From NCBI GenBank assembly GCA_037043235.1, contig JAWRVZ010000024.1:3014501-3078500 (forward strand): a stretch of 64,000 nt of DNA. The letters run 5' to 3'. The notes under the pieces were generated by a model. The model was not told the DNA's origin. It saw only the letters and a program-made list of their open reading frames with translations, and did no database searches. Below are positions 12,672-21,715 of this stretch, one piece after another (within the stretch, counting starts at the first letter, position 1; each line of letters opens with the position of its first letter). The translations under genes were made by a program, and so were the position numbers. The stretch comes from Rhodeus uyekii. Lineage: Eukaryota; Chordata; Actinopteri; Cypriniformes; Acheilognathidae.

Positions 12672-12711
12672 TCACACATGACTTAAATTTATTTTTTACT
12701 TATTTTAGTTC
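12241..12711. repeat. Complex tandem array of about 190-bp units with TG/TA/CA palindromic cores
   Basis: The block 'tttttacttatttta' recurs at about 12307, 12508 and 12690. Each is preceded by a TG-TA-CA run that is its own reverse complement, for example near 12431-12495 and 12612-12670. Three imperfect units are spaced roughly 180-200 bp apart. The TG...TATA...CA arrangement allows hairpin or cruciform extrusion. No coding role. Confidence 0.8.
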
Positions 12712-15429
12712 GCTCGGAGATAGATTAGGATTAAGAAGTTTTCCTGATGCTTTCTCTTAATCTTTGGCATTAAAGCGGAGTGAAAGCTGACATCAAACCA
12801 TTTAAACACCCCCTTCCCACCTCAACTTACCAACTATAAAAGTTCAACTGTGTGTGCATCTATAGGGGGATATAAGAATTCATTTCTAATTAATTTCTCT
12901 GCCCCATGTAACCCTGAGACTACTCGTAATCCAGAAGGGAACATCTTTATTGATCTTGGGAATGCTTGAGTAGACTCCCAATGCTTATCTCAGCATAAAA
13001 AGCATCTCTTGTGACGAGCCACGATTTAATTAGATGACAATCACTGTTAACAATGCACTGCCGACATCACAAAATTTGCACATTGTCGCTGGCAGTGATA
13101 AATTTCAGCTGCTCGGACAGGGACAATTCACATCCTGGAATTAACTATTTCCATATGAGCAGGAATTTCAAAGGAGCACAGCAGATATTGTTAACTAAGG
13201 GGGGTGACATGCAATCTATGTTCCATACACAATCTGTCAAAGTTGGAGCTGCAATTAAGTTTCCGCATCTGTAGATAAGACTAAACTCTCAATCCTTTAT
13301 TAATGCAAGCTGCAAATGATGATGCTGAACGCTGATATTTGTCTCTTATATCACAAAAAGTACAAAAGGGGCAATTTATTTATATTGTTTGCAATTTGAT
13401 CTCTTATCCACAAGAGGGCAGTATATGTGATATTCTGCAGCATGAAAAAAATCTGAAAAATCTACTTTCAAAAACTACATACAAACAAAGATGAAAATTC
13501 ATTCATATATCAATGCTATTTTTTTTTAATTAAATTATTTTAATTTTTAAGTCCTCCCTATACATGATTATTCTGTTTTTTTATATACATGTCTTACATG
13601 TTTTGATGTAGATGCTACATACCATAGTTTATTATTATACAATCTTGTTTATGTTCAGAAATGTACAGTTATTCTTGCTCTGACTGTTCCTGCTTTTCCT
13701 GTTATGATCTTTATGTACTTAAGAAAGTGTTGGGGAAAAGTGTTTGTGTTTGTTCACAAAAAAAGGGATGTTATAAGCTATGCTTATTAAAAAATAAATA
13801 AAACTGAGCATAATAAAAAAAAAATTGCTTTCTGATCATACTGCAATTATTTCAACAGTTTGAAATTAAATTGCATTCCCATTTTATATCCATGAAACTA
13901 AAATAAAATGTTCAAACACAGAGAAAAGAATCTGTCAAGCGTAGACATACCTACTAAAAATAGTAACTCATCATAATAAGACATTATATAACATCAACAA
14001 ATGATGTGCTAGATGATGGCCAACTCAGCTGTCATAAATAAACACCTCCCAACACCTCATATTTATAAACTTATTAAAATGTGGGCACACAATCTTTCAT
14101 CCATAGTGACGGGACATTTTGGCAAAAGCTTTCTCTTGCCAAGTGACTCATATTCTGACCGCACATTACAAATTCTCATCCCCAACTAAGCACGCCACTA
14201 TCCAAAAAAGAAAAAAAAAAGAAAAGAAAGAAATTTGTCGAGCCACGGTACAGTATTTTTTGGAAAGCGGGGCATAGGTGAAGGCCATGGGCTAATGGCA
14301 ATGAGGGATTTGTCAGTCATCCTAACATTTAATAATCCCTGGCTCTCCATTTTCTGCTGTTTGTTTATATTAACCTCTGGTTGAACCCACTTTAGAGGCA
14401 GCCTCTGTGCCAGAAAGTTCACTGAACATTCAGCATGGAAGCGGAGAACATGTCATCTCGAATCTATTAGCCCACAGGGGAGATTGCAGCAGTCCACGCA
14501 ACACACACACACACACAACTCGCATACACTCTAGGTAAGCTGCAAACCCTCACATTTCTGTACTGATGGCGCCTGTAACTGAGATTATTGCATTCAATGA
14601 CCTGATTCTGACCTCCCTTTTTCGCTCATGCTGAATAATCCTATCAAACAATGCAGTACATCTAACGGTTACTGCATTCTACCACATTCGGTACAGTTCT
14701 CTTGTTCCATCGTGAATGGGTTTAACAGTCTGGCTTTTATTGCATTTGCTGTCTTTGTAAATTAGGATGATCTCAGGTGGCTTTAGGTAAGCAACATCTT
14801 TTGAGTTGCACTAGGATGTTGAAACTAGAAAAACTTGTTACCTTTATTATTTAGAGATGTATTTCTAAGATTGAAAGTAGTATGTAATCGTCTATTAATA
14901 TTGTTCTGAGAACATAATGCAGAAGAAACAGAGTTGTGTAGATTTATATACTGACCATTGGGTGGTGATAAAGAGAAGACACTTCTGCAGAGGAGAATAT
15001 CTTCTATTAAATGTCCTCAAGGTTGGATGGTAGCTCATCCAAGATAGATGGGAGAATTGAGGTGGTCTTAACGGATAAACAAAACACAAACACCTTATAC
15101 TGTTAGTAGAAAATATGGAGCTATTTGTTACTTGCATCTCAGTTGGAAAATCATAACGAATAAGACTATGTATGTTCCCTTAATAACTATATGTACACTT
15201 GTCTAAATGGACGGTTATCAGTAACACTGCATATCAAAACCACACTACCTCCTTGGTAAATGTAAAGGGAAATATGGTACTATCATGGTACTTTAAGATG
15301 AAATACAGACAATTCTGTTCTTGTCATTTCTTTACAGAAGGTGGTGAACATGAGTAGGTTAAAATTACATTAAAAAATGCCGCAAAATTAATATACTCCT
15401 GTGTTTTGAACAAGCATGAACACAATAAC
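12712..15429. other. Intergenic sequence upstream of the ARRDC3-like locus
   Basis: The 12890-13300 block is complex and repeat-free and may be a conserved non-coding element. 13500-14000 is AT-rich. A CA tract lies at 14500-14518. A CTCF-like site is listed at 13408-13421. No gene or element boundaries were found. Confidence 0.4.
13408..13421 (+). promoter_or_regulatory. CTCF-like core motif
   Basis: CCACAAGAGGGCAG followed by TA is a strong match to the CTCF core as known in vertebrates. It lies about 2.6 kb upstream of the first recognisable ARRDC3-like exon. Motif evidence only. Confidence 0.45.
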
Positions 15430-15640
15430 AAACCTTTCATTGGCCTATGCGGCTAGTTGATTGGTAGTTTCCAGGCGTTCGCTACAATAACTTTGAATTA
15501 AAAGCCACAACAGCTTTTCCAGATTCATCTATGAACTTGTGAATTGTTTGGCTGCGTGGACGCCGAAGCAAGCAATCTGATTGGCTGCAAGTCGTCGGTA
15601 ACTGGCCAATCAAAAACAGTATGCGTGTGCTCGACTGGGT
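15430..15640 (+). promoter_or_regulatory. CCAAT-box cluster, candidate promoter of the ARRDC3-like gene
   Basis: Four CCAAT/ATTGG pentamers occur at 15439-15443, 15460-15464, 15580-15584 and 15606-15610. They lie in a stretch less AT-rich than its surroundings, about 420-590 bp upstream of the predicted start codon. NF-Y usually binds such repeated sites in promoters. A TATAAATA at 15906-15913 and a GGGCGTGG box at 15920-15927 lie closer to the start and could be the core promoter instead. No transcript evidence is available. Confidence 0.3.
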
Positions 15641-16027
15641 CCAGAGAAATATTCAATGTGCTGTCTCTAAATGTAATTGTAACATATTAATATTTGTATC
15701 TTTTTAATTAAATATTTTAATGTTGGGGTATTTTTATTTAACTCTACCTTTTATGTTTATTTTATTTCTTTACCTTATTTCTTTATTGTTTTTTTTTTTT
15801 TATAATATTAACTGTTACTACTGTACAGCACTTCATATGCAGTGGTATTAATGTAAATAGTGGGAATAGTGCCTGAAAGACATGCAAATCAGCCTATTTG
15901 CTCCATATAAATAAACAATGGGCGTGGTCAAAATTTCTGCTGCAGTTAATCCACAATTGCAATAAAATAAACAATGTGTGTGTTTTTCCCATTGAAATGT
16001 ACTCTTATTCACTCTCCAGAAGCCAAG

Positions 16028-16268
16028 ATGACACAAACTGATGGACAATCACTGGATTTGATTCTTGACAACGACCAGAGAGATGGTTACTGCTCTGGTG
16101 AAGTAGTGTCTGGACATATTTTGCTCAAAATGTCTGAAGCCACCACAGTCGAAGCCATAAATGTATTGCTGAAGGGATATGCTCAGGTAAGTTGGGTGCA
16201 CAAAAGGTCACGCTGTTCCGAAGAGAGGAAATATCTCTCCTTATCCAAGACACTTTTAGCATCAACAG
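16028..16268 (+). CDS. ARRDC3-like coding exon 1
   Basis: Encodes 80 residues plus one base from ATG (MTQTDGQSLDLILDND...). It contains the arrestin N-domain strand pattern YCSGEVVSGHILLK and a VLLKGYAQVSWVHKR segment matching the family's G.A.V.W motif. The ATG at 16028 is chosen because an AG (16017-16018) just upstream looks like a 5'UTR splice acceptor; an in-frame upstream ATG at 15974 would add an unsupported extension. The donor CAG|GTAGGC follows 16268, leaving phase 1. Confidence 0.8.
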
Positions 16269-16375
16269 GTAGGCCTGCATTACTCATGAAGTTTTGTGAA
16301 AATGAAAGTGTGATATGCTGCACTGCCATCAAACTCACTAATGTAGTACAGTTTGAATTATTAATATTTGATTAG

Positions 16376-16442
16376 GTACCCAAGACCTAATCCTTCATAG
16401 TGGCATGTATGAGATCCCTTTTGAACGGCAACTACCGCAGAG
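16376..16442 (+). CDS. ARRDC3-like coding exon 2
   Basis: Short exon with acceptor ATTAG and donor AG|GTAAGT. After the split Gly codon it reads TQDLILHSGMYEIPFERQLP, matching the family's 'I.SG.HE..F.F.LP' segment. It enters in phase 1, consistent with exon 1, and leaves two bases over. The donor lies only 18 bp before a palindrome made from Tigger-like termini. Confidence 0.8.
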
Positions 16443-16460
16443 GTAAGTTTTATATATATA

Positions 16461-16492
16461 TTAAACTCGTAAACCGAGGTATTACTGTATAT

Positions 16493-16558
<66 letters not shown>

Positions 16559-16590
16559 ATATACAGTAATACCTCGGTTTACGAGTTTAA
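16461..16590. repeat. 130-bp near-perfect palindrome of Tigger-like termini around a TA tract
   Basis: The left arm beginning TTAAACTCGTAAACCGAGG is the exact reverse complement of the right arm ending CCTCGGTTTACGAGTTTAA. Both are the terminal inverted repeat of the adjacent Tigger-like family. About 25 TA units form the centre. The left arm is an isolated terminus with no element body behind it. Confidence 0.9.
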
Positions 16591-17328
16591 TTCGTTCCAA
16601 GAGCGAGCTCGTAACCCAAAATGCTCGTACACCAAAACAATTTTCCCCATAAGAATGCACTAAAAATTAATTAATTTGTTCCACACAACCATAAATGCCC
16701 ATTTTAAATATTTTTTGTTTTTGTTTTACCCTATCAATTACAGTTAAACTGATAACCATTAAGATCTCATATAAATACTAATTAATAATTGACAATTAAA
16801 CTCCAAAAATACTTGACAATTTACTGTAATGCACTTTGAGCAGTGTGCGTGGAGGAGACGAGAGGAGGGGGGAGCGGGGAAAGCAAGGGAAAACACAAAA
16901 CCCGGATTCAAGTGCAAATGAGTGAATTTATTATAATGCAGAAAACAAACGAAGTGATAATCCAGAGTGAAGGTTGTGGAACATCGAATAGCGATCACAA
17001 TTAATTAATGTTAACAACACGAGGTACAGCCGCTGTAAATCACTTATAAGAGTATGCACTGTGGTGACTGATGCAGCCAAACCGAGCGACTCTGAGAGAA
17101 TGAACGAGTTAAGATTTGATAAAAGGGTTGGAACCGCGTGACTGTTTTATGAGAGGCTGTGTTTCGGATATTTCCAGTAAAAATGCATGCGACGATGCTG
17201 AGCGTTAGGACTTAGGACTCCACAAAAAAATGTGCGTGGGTTAGGGAAAAAATTTCTCGCACACCGATACAATGCTCGTAGACCGATTTGCTTGTATACA
17301 AAGTCGCTCGTAAACCAAGGTATTACTG
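16564..17328. mobile_element. Pogo/Tigger-like non-autonomous element, copy 2
   Basis: Runs from CAGTAATACCTCGG to CCAAGGTATTACTG with TA on both sides. It is 765 bp long with no transposase frame. Inside, near 16880-16985, it carries a shortened version of the LTR segment seen in full at 3167-3544, followed directly by 'gaatagcgatcac' of the Tigger body. It sits where the missing ARRDC3-like exon is expected. Confidence 0.85.
16880..16985 (-). mobile_element. Internally deleted LTR remnant inside Tigger-like copy 2
   Basis: Shares 'gcaagggaaaacacaaaacc' and the following 'ggattcaagtgcaaatgag' with the LTR at 3167-3544, at the same place in the host element. It lacks about 60 bp after 'gaaaacaaac' (the same deletion as copy 3) and the whole right part. 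Confidence 0.75.
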
Positions 17329-17669
17329 TATATAATTTTACTTAAGCTAATTACAGTAATACCTCAGTTTACGAGTTTAATTCGTTCCAAGAGCGAGCTC
17401 GTAAACCAAAATGCTCGTCCAACAAAACAAGTTTCCCCATAAGAATGCACTAAAAATCAATTAATTTGTTCCACATGACCACAAATGCCCTTTTTAAATA
17501 TTTTTTGGGTTTTACCCTATTAATTAAAGTTAAAATTATAACCATTAAGATCTCATATAAATACTAGACGATTAAACTATAAAAATACGTGACAATTTAC
17601 TGTATTGCACTTCAGGTTTGAGCAGCCTGCATGGAGGAGATGAGAGGAGGGAGGAGGGAGGAGGGGGAA

Positions 17670-17935
17670 GGATTCAAAGCAAGGATTCAAGTGCAAATGA
17701 GTTAATTTATTATAATATTGTAGAAAACAAACGAAGTGATAATCCAGAGGTGTATCACACATGTGAGCCGCGGCCGCGAATGAACGCGTGCTGGAGCCAC
17801 GGCCGCGAATGAACGCACACTGAAGCCACGGCCGCGAATGAACTCGCGCTGGAGCCGCGAACGAAGGACTGGACAAGAGAAGAGTGGAGAGAAGTGAACT
17901 AAATAGGCAGATGATATGAGAACGAGGTGTGTGTT

Positions 17936-17970
<35 letters not shown>

Positions 17971-18002
17971 CAGAACTAGACAATTAATTCATGAACTGTG
18001 AC
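17670..18002 (-). mobile_element. LTR remnant inside Tigger-like copy 3
   Basis: Left part 'ggattcaagtgcaaatgagt' and right part 'aattcatgaactgtgacag' match the ends of the LTR at 3167-3544. It is followed by GTTATTGCTTAGAGG, the same junction as copy 1 with one change in the duplicated pentamer. It lacks the same roughly 60 bp as copy 2. Confidence 0.7.
17765..17872. repeat. GC-rich minisatellite, about 29-bp unit, 3.5 copies
   Basis: Units of the form 'gagccacggccgcgaatgaa' plus about 9 bases begin near 17765, 17794, 17822 and 17852. The CG-rich tract is found only in this Tigger-like copy and looks like a local expansion within the LTR remnant. Confidence 0.8.
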
Positions 18003-18471
18003 AGTTATTGCTTAGAGGTAATGTACGTGTATATTTCACTACGTGAACAATAGCGATCACAATTAATTAATGTTACAACAGGAGGTAAAACCGCTGTAAA
18101 TCACTTAGAAAAGTATGCACTGTGGTGAATGATGCAGCCAAACCAAGCAACGCTGAGAGAATGAATGAGTTAAGGGGTGATAAAGGGGTTGGAACCCCGT
18201 GACTGTGTTATGAGAGGCTGTCATTAGGATATTTCCTGTAAAAATGCGCAGACCATGCTGAGCTTCCACACAAAACATGCGCGTGGGTGTGGGTAAAATT
18301 TTTCTCGTACACCGATTCGACCCCCCATGCTCGTACACCGATTTGCTCGTATACCAAGTCGCTCGTAAACTGAGGTATCACTGTATTTTGATCACTCAAT
18401 GCCCAATGTAAAATCTGAAGCAAAGAAGCACTGCATTAGAAGACATCTTCCTGACCTTGTTGTCATTACAG

Positions 18472-18561
18472 TCTCCACTGTCACAAACCTGTAAGAAGAG
18501 GATCAGCTGCTGGATCTTTACTTTAGGTCCCATCACACTGTCTGACAGGGCTATTGCAATG
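18472..18561 (+). CDS. ARRDC3-like coding exon (middle), frame-damaged
   Basis: Acceptor TTACAG|TCT and donor ATG|GTAGGA. In the first frame it reads SPLSQTCKKRISCWIFTLGP, then ITLSDR, which matches the family's 'LSP..GTKEKTLCCWF..GPISLS'. Its last 13 bases, in another frame, read G-Y-C-N-G and match the 'GYTPG' end joined to GESI of the next exon. Between the two parts only 5 nt remain where the family has about 18, so the exon carries a frame-shifting deletion of about 13 nt. Confidence 0.65.
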
Positions 18562-18859
18562 GTAGGACAAAAGAAGTATATTTTTATAAGCTTTGGTGCT
18601 TTAAGGATGTGTCAGGATGAATTTGAACATTGTAGGTTTTTGTAGCCTAAGGCAACCTAAAATTAACAAAAGTTTGAGGTATTTAAGAAAATGCTATTCT
18701 TCTTAACTTTCTATTGATCAAAGAATTCTGGAGAAAACAAATATAATTCTACATGGCTGCTACATATATAAATTATAAATTAAATGTATACAAAAACCCA
18801 ACATGGCTAAACAATAAGCTTTTCAGTTTTTGGCAGTTTTTGGAAGTTGCACGTGTTGT

Positions 18860-19420
18860 GAGAAATCACAAAAAGTTTCATTGTGATGCTCCGGATTGGT
18901 GTCTTCGAAAATCTGCTGAGAAATATAATAATAAATGCATCTCTACTACAATGAAGCATGGTGGTGGAAGTGGTGGTGGAAGTGGTGTCATTGTGGGGAG
19001 CCTTTTTAGCGACTTCACTGTGAAAAGTCATTTAATGCTTCGGAGTACAGGAGAATATTGCTTCGCACAGATGAAAATTGTTCAAACTGCAAATACAACC
19101 AAGGAGTGGCTTGGCTTATATATTCTGTATATAACTGTATATGTGACAAATAAACCTCTTGAATCATGAAATCTTAATCTTGAGAACAAGTCCTTCAGGC
19201 TCACGTTTTGACCTGGTCTGAGTCCAGATTTGAACCTTATAGTGAATATTTGGTTTCATTTTAAACTCCAACAAACTGGGAAACATTTTCCAACAACTGA
19301 CAACAGTTTGAAGTCATTAACATAGAGTGGAACAACACTGAGTTTTCTTTCAGAAAAAGTTGCAAGTTGGAGAAAGTTATTCTGTGCTAAGTTACTCTAT
19401 CTGTGCAATTCTTGCTCATT
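18860..19420 (+). pseudogene. Decayed Tc1-like transposase remnant
   Basis: The frame near 18946 reads TTMKHGGGSGGGSG, corresponding to the Tc1 family's KHGGGSVMVWG signature with an internal GGGS duplication. Downstream pieces resemble NTTKEWL of the catalytic core and a degraded 'W..QSPDLNPIE' region at about 19210-19250. Stops and frameshifts break it, and no terminal repeats were located. Tc1 enzymes are DDE transposases using TA targets. It lies in an ARRDC3-like intron. Confidence 0.7.
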
Positions 19421-19749
19421 TCCTGACCAGAGATTTGTGATTTAAAATGGTTTAGACCACTAAATGTTTTGCCATTTTTAGCTTGGCCCATTATTTAAAA
19501 TAAAATATAATGCAGGCTTTTGAGCATAAGAGACACACAGTTTTTTGTTTAATTCTTTCTGACACTAGTAGCGTATGTCTAGATGGATCACCATCACAGA
19601 TCAAAAGTTAAGCTTATGATTCCACAGAGTTTATTTCAAGAGAGAAATTACTGTTTAGCCATTTTCTTCCATTCTGCTGCTAAAGAAATGTTATTTTAAA
19701 CAATTAGCTTTTCATCTTGTGTGACTCCTTTGTTTTTTGTCTTCTCTAG

Positions 19750-20006
19750 GAGAATCAATCCTAATCTGTGCTCTGATTGAGAACCGCTCCTCTCGTCTAG
19801 TTGCGCCAAAGGCTGTGATATACCAGATACAGACCTATATGGCCACGGGTAAAACAAAAGTCATCAAACGGGTGGTTGCCAGTGCTAGAGGACACACAGT
19901 GCCGTCTGACTGTTCCAGCAGATGGATTGAAAATACACTGAAGATTCCTCCAGTTTCTCCATCCATTCTGAATTCAGACATCCTGAAAGTGGAATATTTG
20001 CTGGCA
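19750..20006 (+). CDS. ARRDC3-like coding exon, start of arrestin C domain
   Basis: Acceptor TCTCTAG and donor GCA|GTGAGT. It opens with GESILICALIENRSSRLV and continues PKAVIYQIQTYMATGK, the standard opening of the alpha-arrestin C domain. KIPPVSPSILNSDILKVEYL near its end is a strong family signature. It enters in phase 1 and leaves phase 0. The exon is undamaged. Confidence 0.85.
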
Positions 20007-20229
20007 GTGAGTAATTATTTTTATATAATGATTTTATGAAAAATTTCTTTATTTCTCATATTCAATGAGACCAGTCGTCTTAAGAATATTCTTTATTTTC
20101 TGATGAGCATAGTATAGATGTCAACTTACTGATCATTTTAATAACTTCTACTAGTTAACTTGCTATGCATTTAAAAACACCATTATATGAATCTTAGTTC
20201 TTTATATTTCTATTGTTTCTCTGCTTAAG

Positions 20230-20389
20230 GTTATTGTTCAGATACCAGGGGCCAAAAATCTAGAAGTAAAGCTTCCACTGCTGATCAGTACAGACGGTCA
20301 TAGCAGTCACAGCTTTACCATGAGCAGACGGTCCATTGTAGACATGAGTTTGCTCTATCCCACATTTACCCTACCAGATGAATCTGAAG
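20230..20389 (+). CDS. ARRDC3-like coding exon, arrestin C domain end
   Basis: Acceptor TTAAG and donor GAAG|GTATGG. It reads VIVQIPGAKNLEVKLPLLIS, matching the family's 'VDIPGA..L.L.LPLVIGT', and ends TFTLPDESE. Phase 0 in, phase 1 out. No damage seen. Confidence 0.85.
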
Positions 20390-20505
20390 GTATGGTGCAC
20401 ATGTATTGATGTGGTAAATGCAGCTTATAAACTCTGCCAAAAAAAAGAAACATCCTCTCGCTTTTATTTCCAGCAAATTACTTACCATGGTTATTTCCCT
20501 GACAG

Positions 20506-20657
20506 CCCCACCCAGCTATGAAAAAGTTGTGTCAGAGGAACAGTTGGAAGAGCACAGAACTTCAACCTGCCAGCCACAACCAGACTGGCTGTTGGATGGC
20601 TCAGCAATCGTTTGCATTCAGCAGTTCCGCCTCCAGCCTCCACCCTCTTATTCAGAG
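20506..20657 (+). CDS. ARRDC3-like coding exon with two PPxY motifs
   Basis: Acceptor CTGACAG and donor GAG|GTCAGT. It starts APPSYEKVVSEEQ and ends FRLQPPPSYSE. The two PPSY motifs are the PPxY sites by which alpha-arrestins bind WW domains of NEDD4-type ligases. Enters in phase 1, leaves phase 0. Confidence 0.85.
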
Positions 20658-20715
20658 GTCAGTCATTTCTTCATCGTTACACTCTTTCTGCTACACCTTT
20701 AAAAGTGACTATGTC

Positions 20716-21107
20716 AGGGGTTTCCAAATTCAATCCTAGAGTGCCACTGTCCTGCAGAGTTTAGCTTGCCTCAAGACACTTGCCTGGAAAATTCGAGTAT
20801 GCCTAGTACAGGGGTCAGCAACCCGCAGCTCCGGAGCCGCATGCGGCTCTTTCACCCCTGTGCTGCGGCTCTTTCATCCCCTGCACGTAACTTGTAGCAG
20901 CGGTCCCGCTTTCCGCGCTCGTTGCGCTATCGCTCCGCCCACGGAAGAAAGGAGTGTCGCGCCGCATGAGTCTATCGCTCCCCCCCCCCCCCCCCCCCCC
21001 CCCCCCAACACCTGAACATTAGCTGGTTCAAGTGTGTTTAATTGGGACTGTAGCTAAACTTTGCAGGACAGTGGCCCTCCAGCAACAGGATTGTTCAGCC
21101 CTGGTCT
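20716..21107. mobile_element. Palindromic fish MITE with an inserted hAT terminus fragment
   Basis: The left arm (caggggtttccaaattcaat, then 'gccactgtcctgcag') and the right arm ending 'gttcagccctgg' are imperfect inverted repeats of a repeat common in cyprinids. Its interior is interrupted from about 20811 by 'caggggtcagcaacccgcag', the terminus of a different hAT-like element, and then a long C run. Confidence 0.6.
20980..21006. repeat. Poly-C tract
   Basis: About 25 uninterrupted C residues ending the inserted GC-rich fragment. Such tracts are prone to length error in sequencing, so its exact length is uncertain. Confidence 0.8.
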
Positions 21108-21475
21108 GTCATTGTAACCCTTGGTCCTGATTGTCTGTGTCTTCTTTGTCACCTCCTGTCTTTCAGGTCTTCTTTGCCACTTCCTGTTAGTAAGGTCATT
21201 GTACGCTTCCTGTCTGGTTTGGCATTTGTCACGTCCTGTCAGTCGTGTCACATGTTGCTTCACTTCCGGGTCCCTTCTGTGTATCCTCTTGTAAATTCCC
21301 TGCACCTGTCTTGTCATCATTTACATTGTTCGTCTACCCAGGCGTTAGTCATTATACACCTTGTGTATAAAACCCTCTTGTGTTTCCCTTGTCTTTGTCG
21401 GTTGTTGACATTGTTATGTTGTGTGGATGGCGTTATCCTTCCGTGGTTCTGTTATGAGAGGGGTTCCCTTTCAGG

Positions 21476-21538
21476 GAACTCGAGCTGCGTCAAGCGCTAG
21501 GGGAAATAGCCTGACGTCAGTCACGTGAAGATCTGTGC
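21476..21538 (+). repeat. DIRS left inverted terminal repeat
   Basis: Contains CTGCGTCAAGCGCTAGGGGA and TCACGTGAAGAT. The reverse complement of 25711-25780 repeats these in the same order. Confidence 0.85.
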
Positions 21539-21715
21539 AACCAATGAGAGACGAACGCGTGTGAATGCGTCACCGCCGGCACGTGCCGGTGACGTCATGA
21601 GAGAGCATAAAGGAGCGCCCGAAACCCGGAAGCGACAGCTCTGAGTGTCTTCAGCGTGCTGTGTCTGTGTGAGAGTGATTTAGAAACGAATCTAGTTTAA
21701 AAATCAGGGAATTGT

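Larger units (their letters stand above)
17354..18383. mobile_element. Pogo/Tigger-like non-autonomous element, copy 3
   Basis: Starts CAGTAATACCTCAG, ends CTGAGGTATCACTG and is flanked by TA. At 1030 bp it is longer than copy 2 because most of the LTR insert is kept (about 17670-18002). It also carries a GC-rich tandem repeat at 17765-17872 and a CA tract near 17944-17968. No transposase is present. Confidence 0.85.

Noticed and set aside
16361..16663. Open frames with long Ile-Tyr repeats on both strands
   Set aside because: They come from the TA tract and Tigger termini; only 16376-16442 has exon character.
18946..19050. A GGGS-repeat protein
   Set aside because: The glycine-rich stretch is the KHGGGS motif of a decayed Tc1 transposase with a small internal duplication.
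18753..19169. 138-codon open frame as a host gene
   Set aside because: Its middle matches Tc1 transposase and its start lies in unrelated AT-rich intron sequence.
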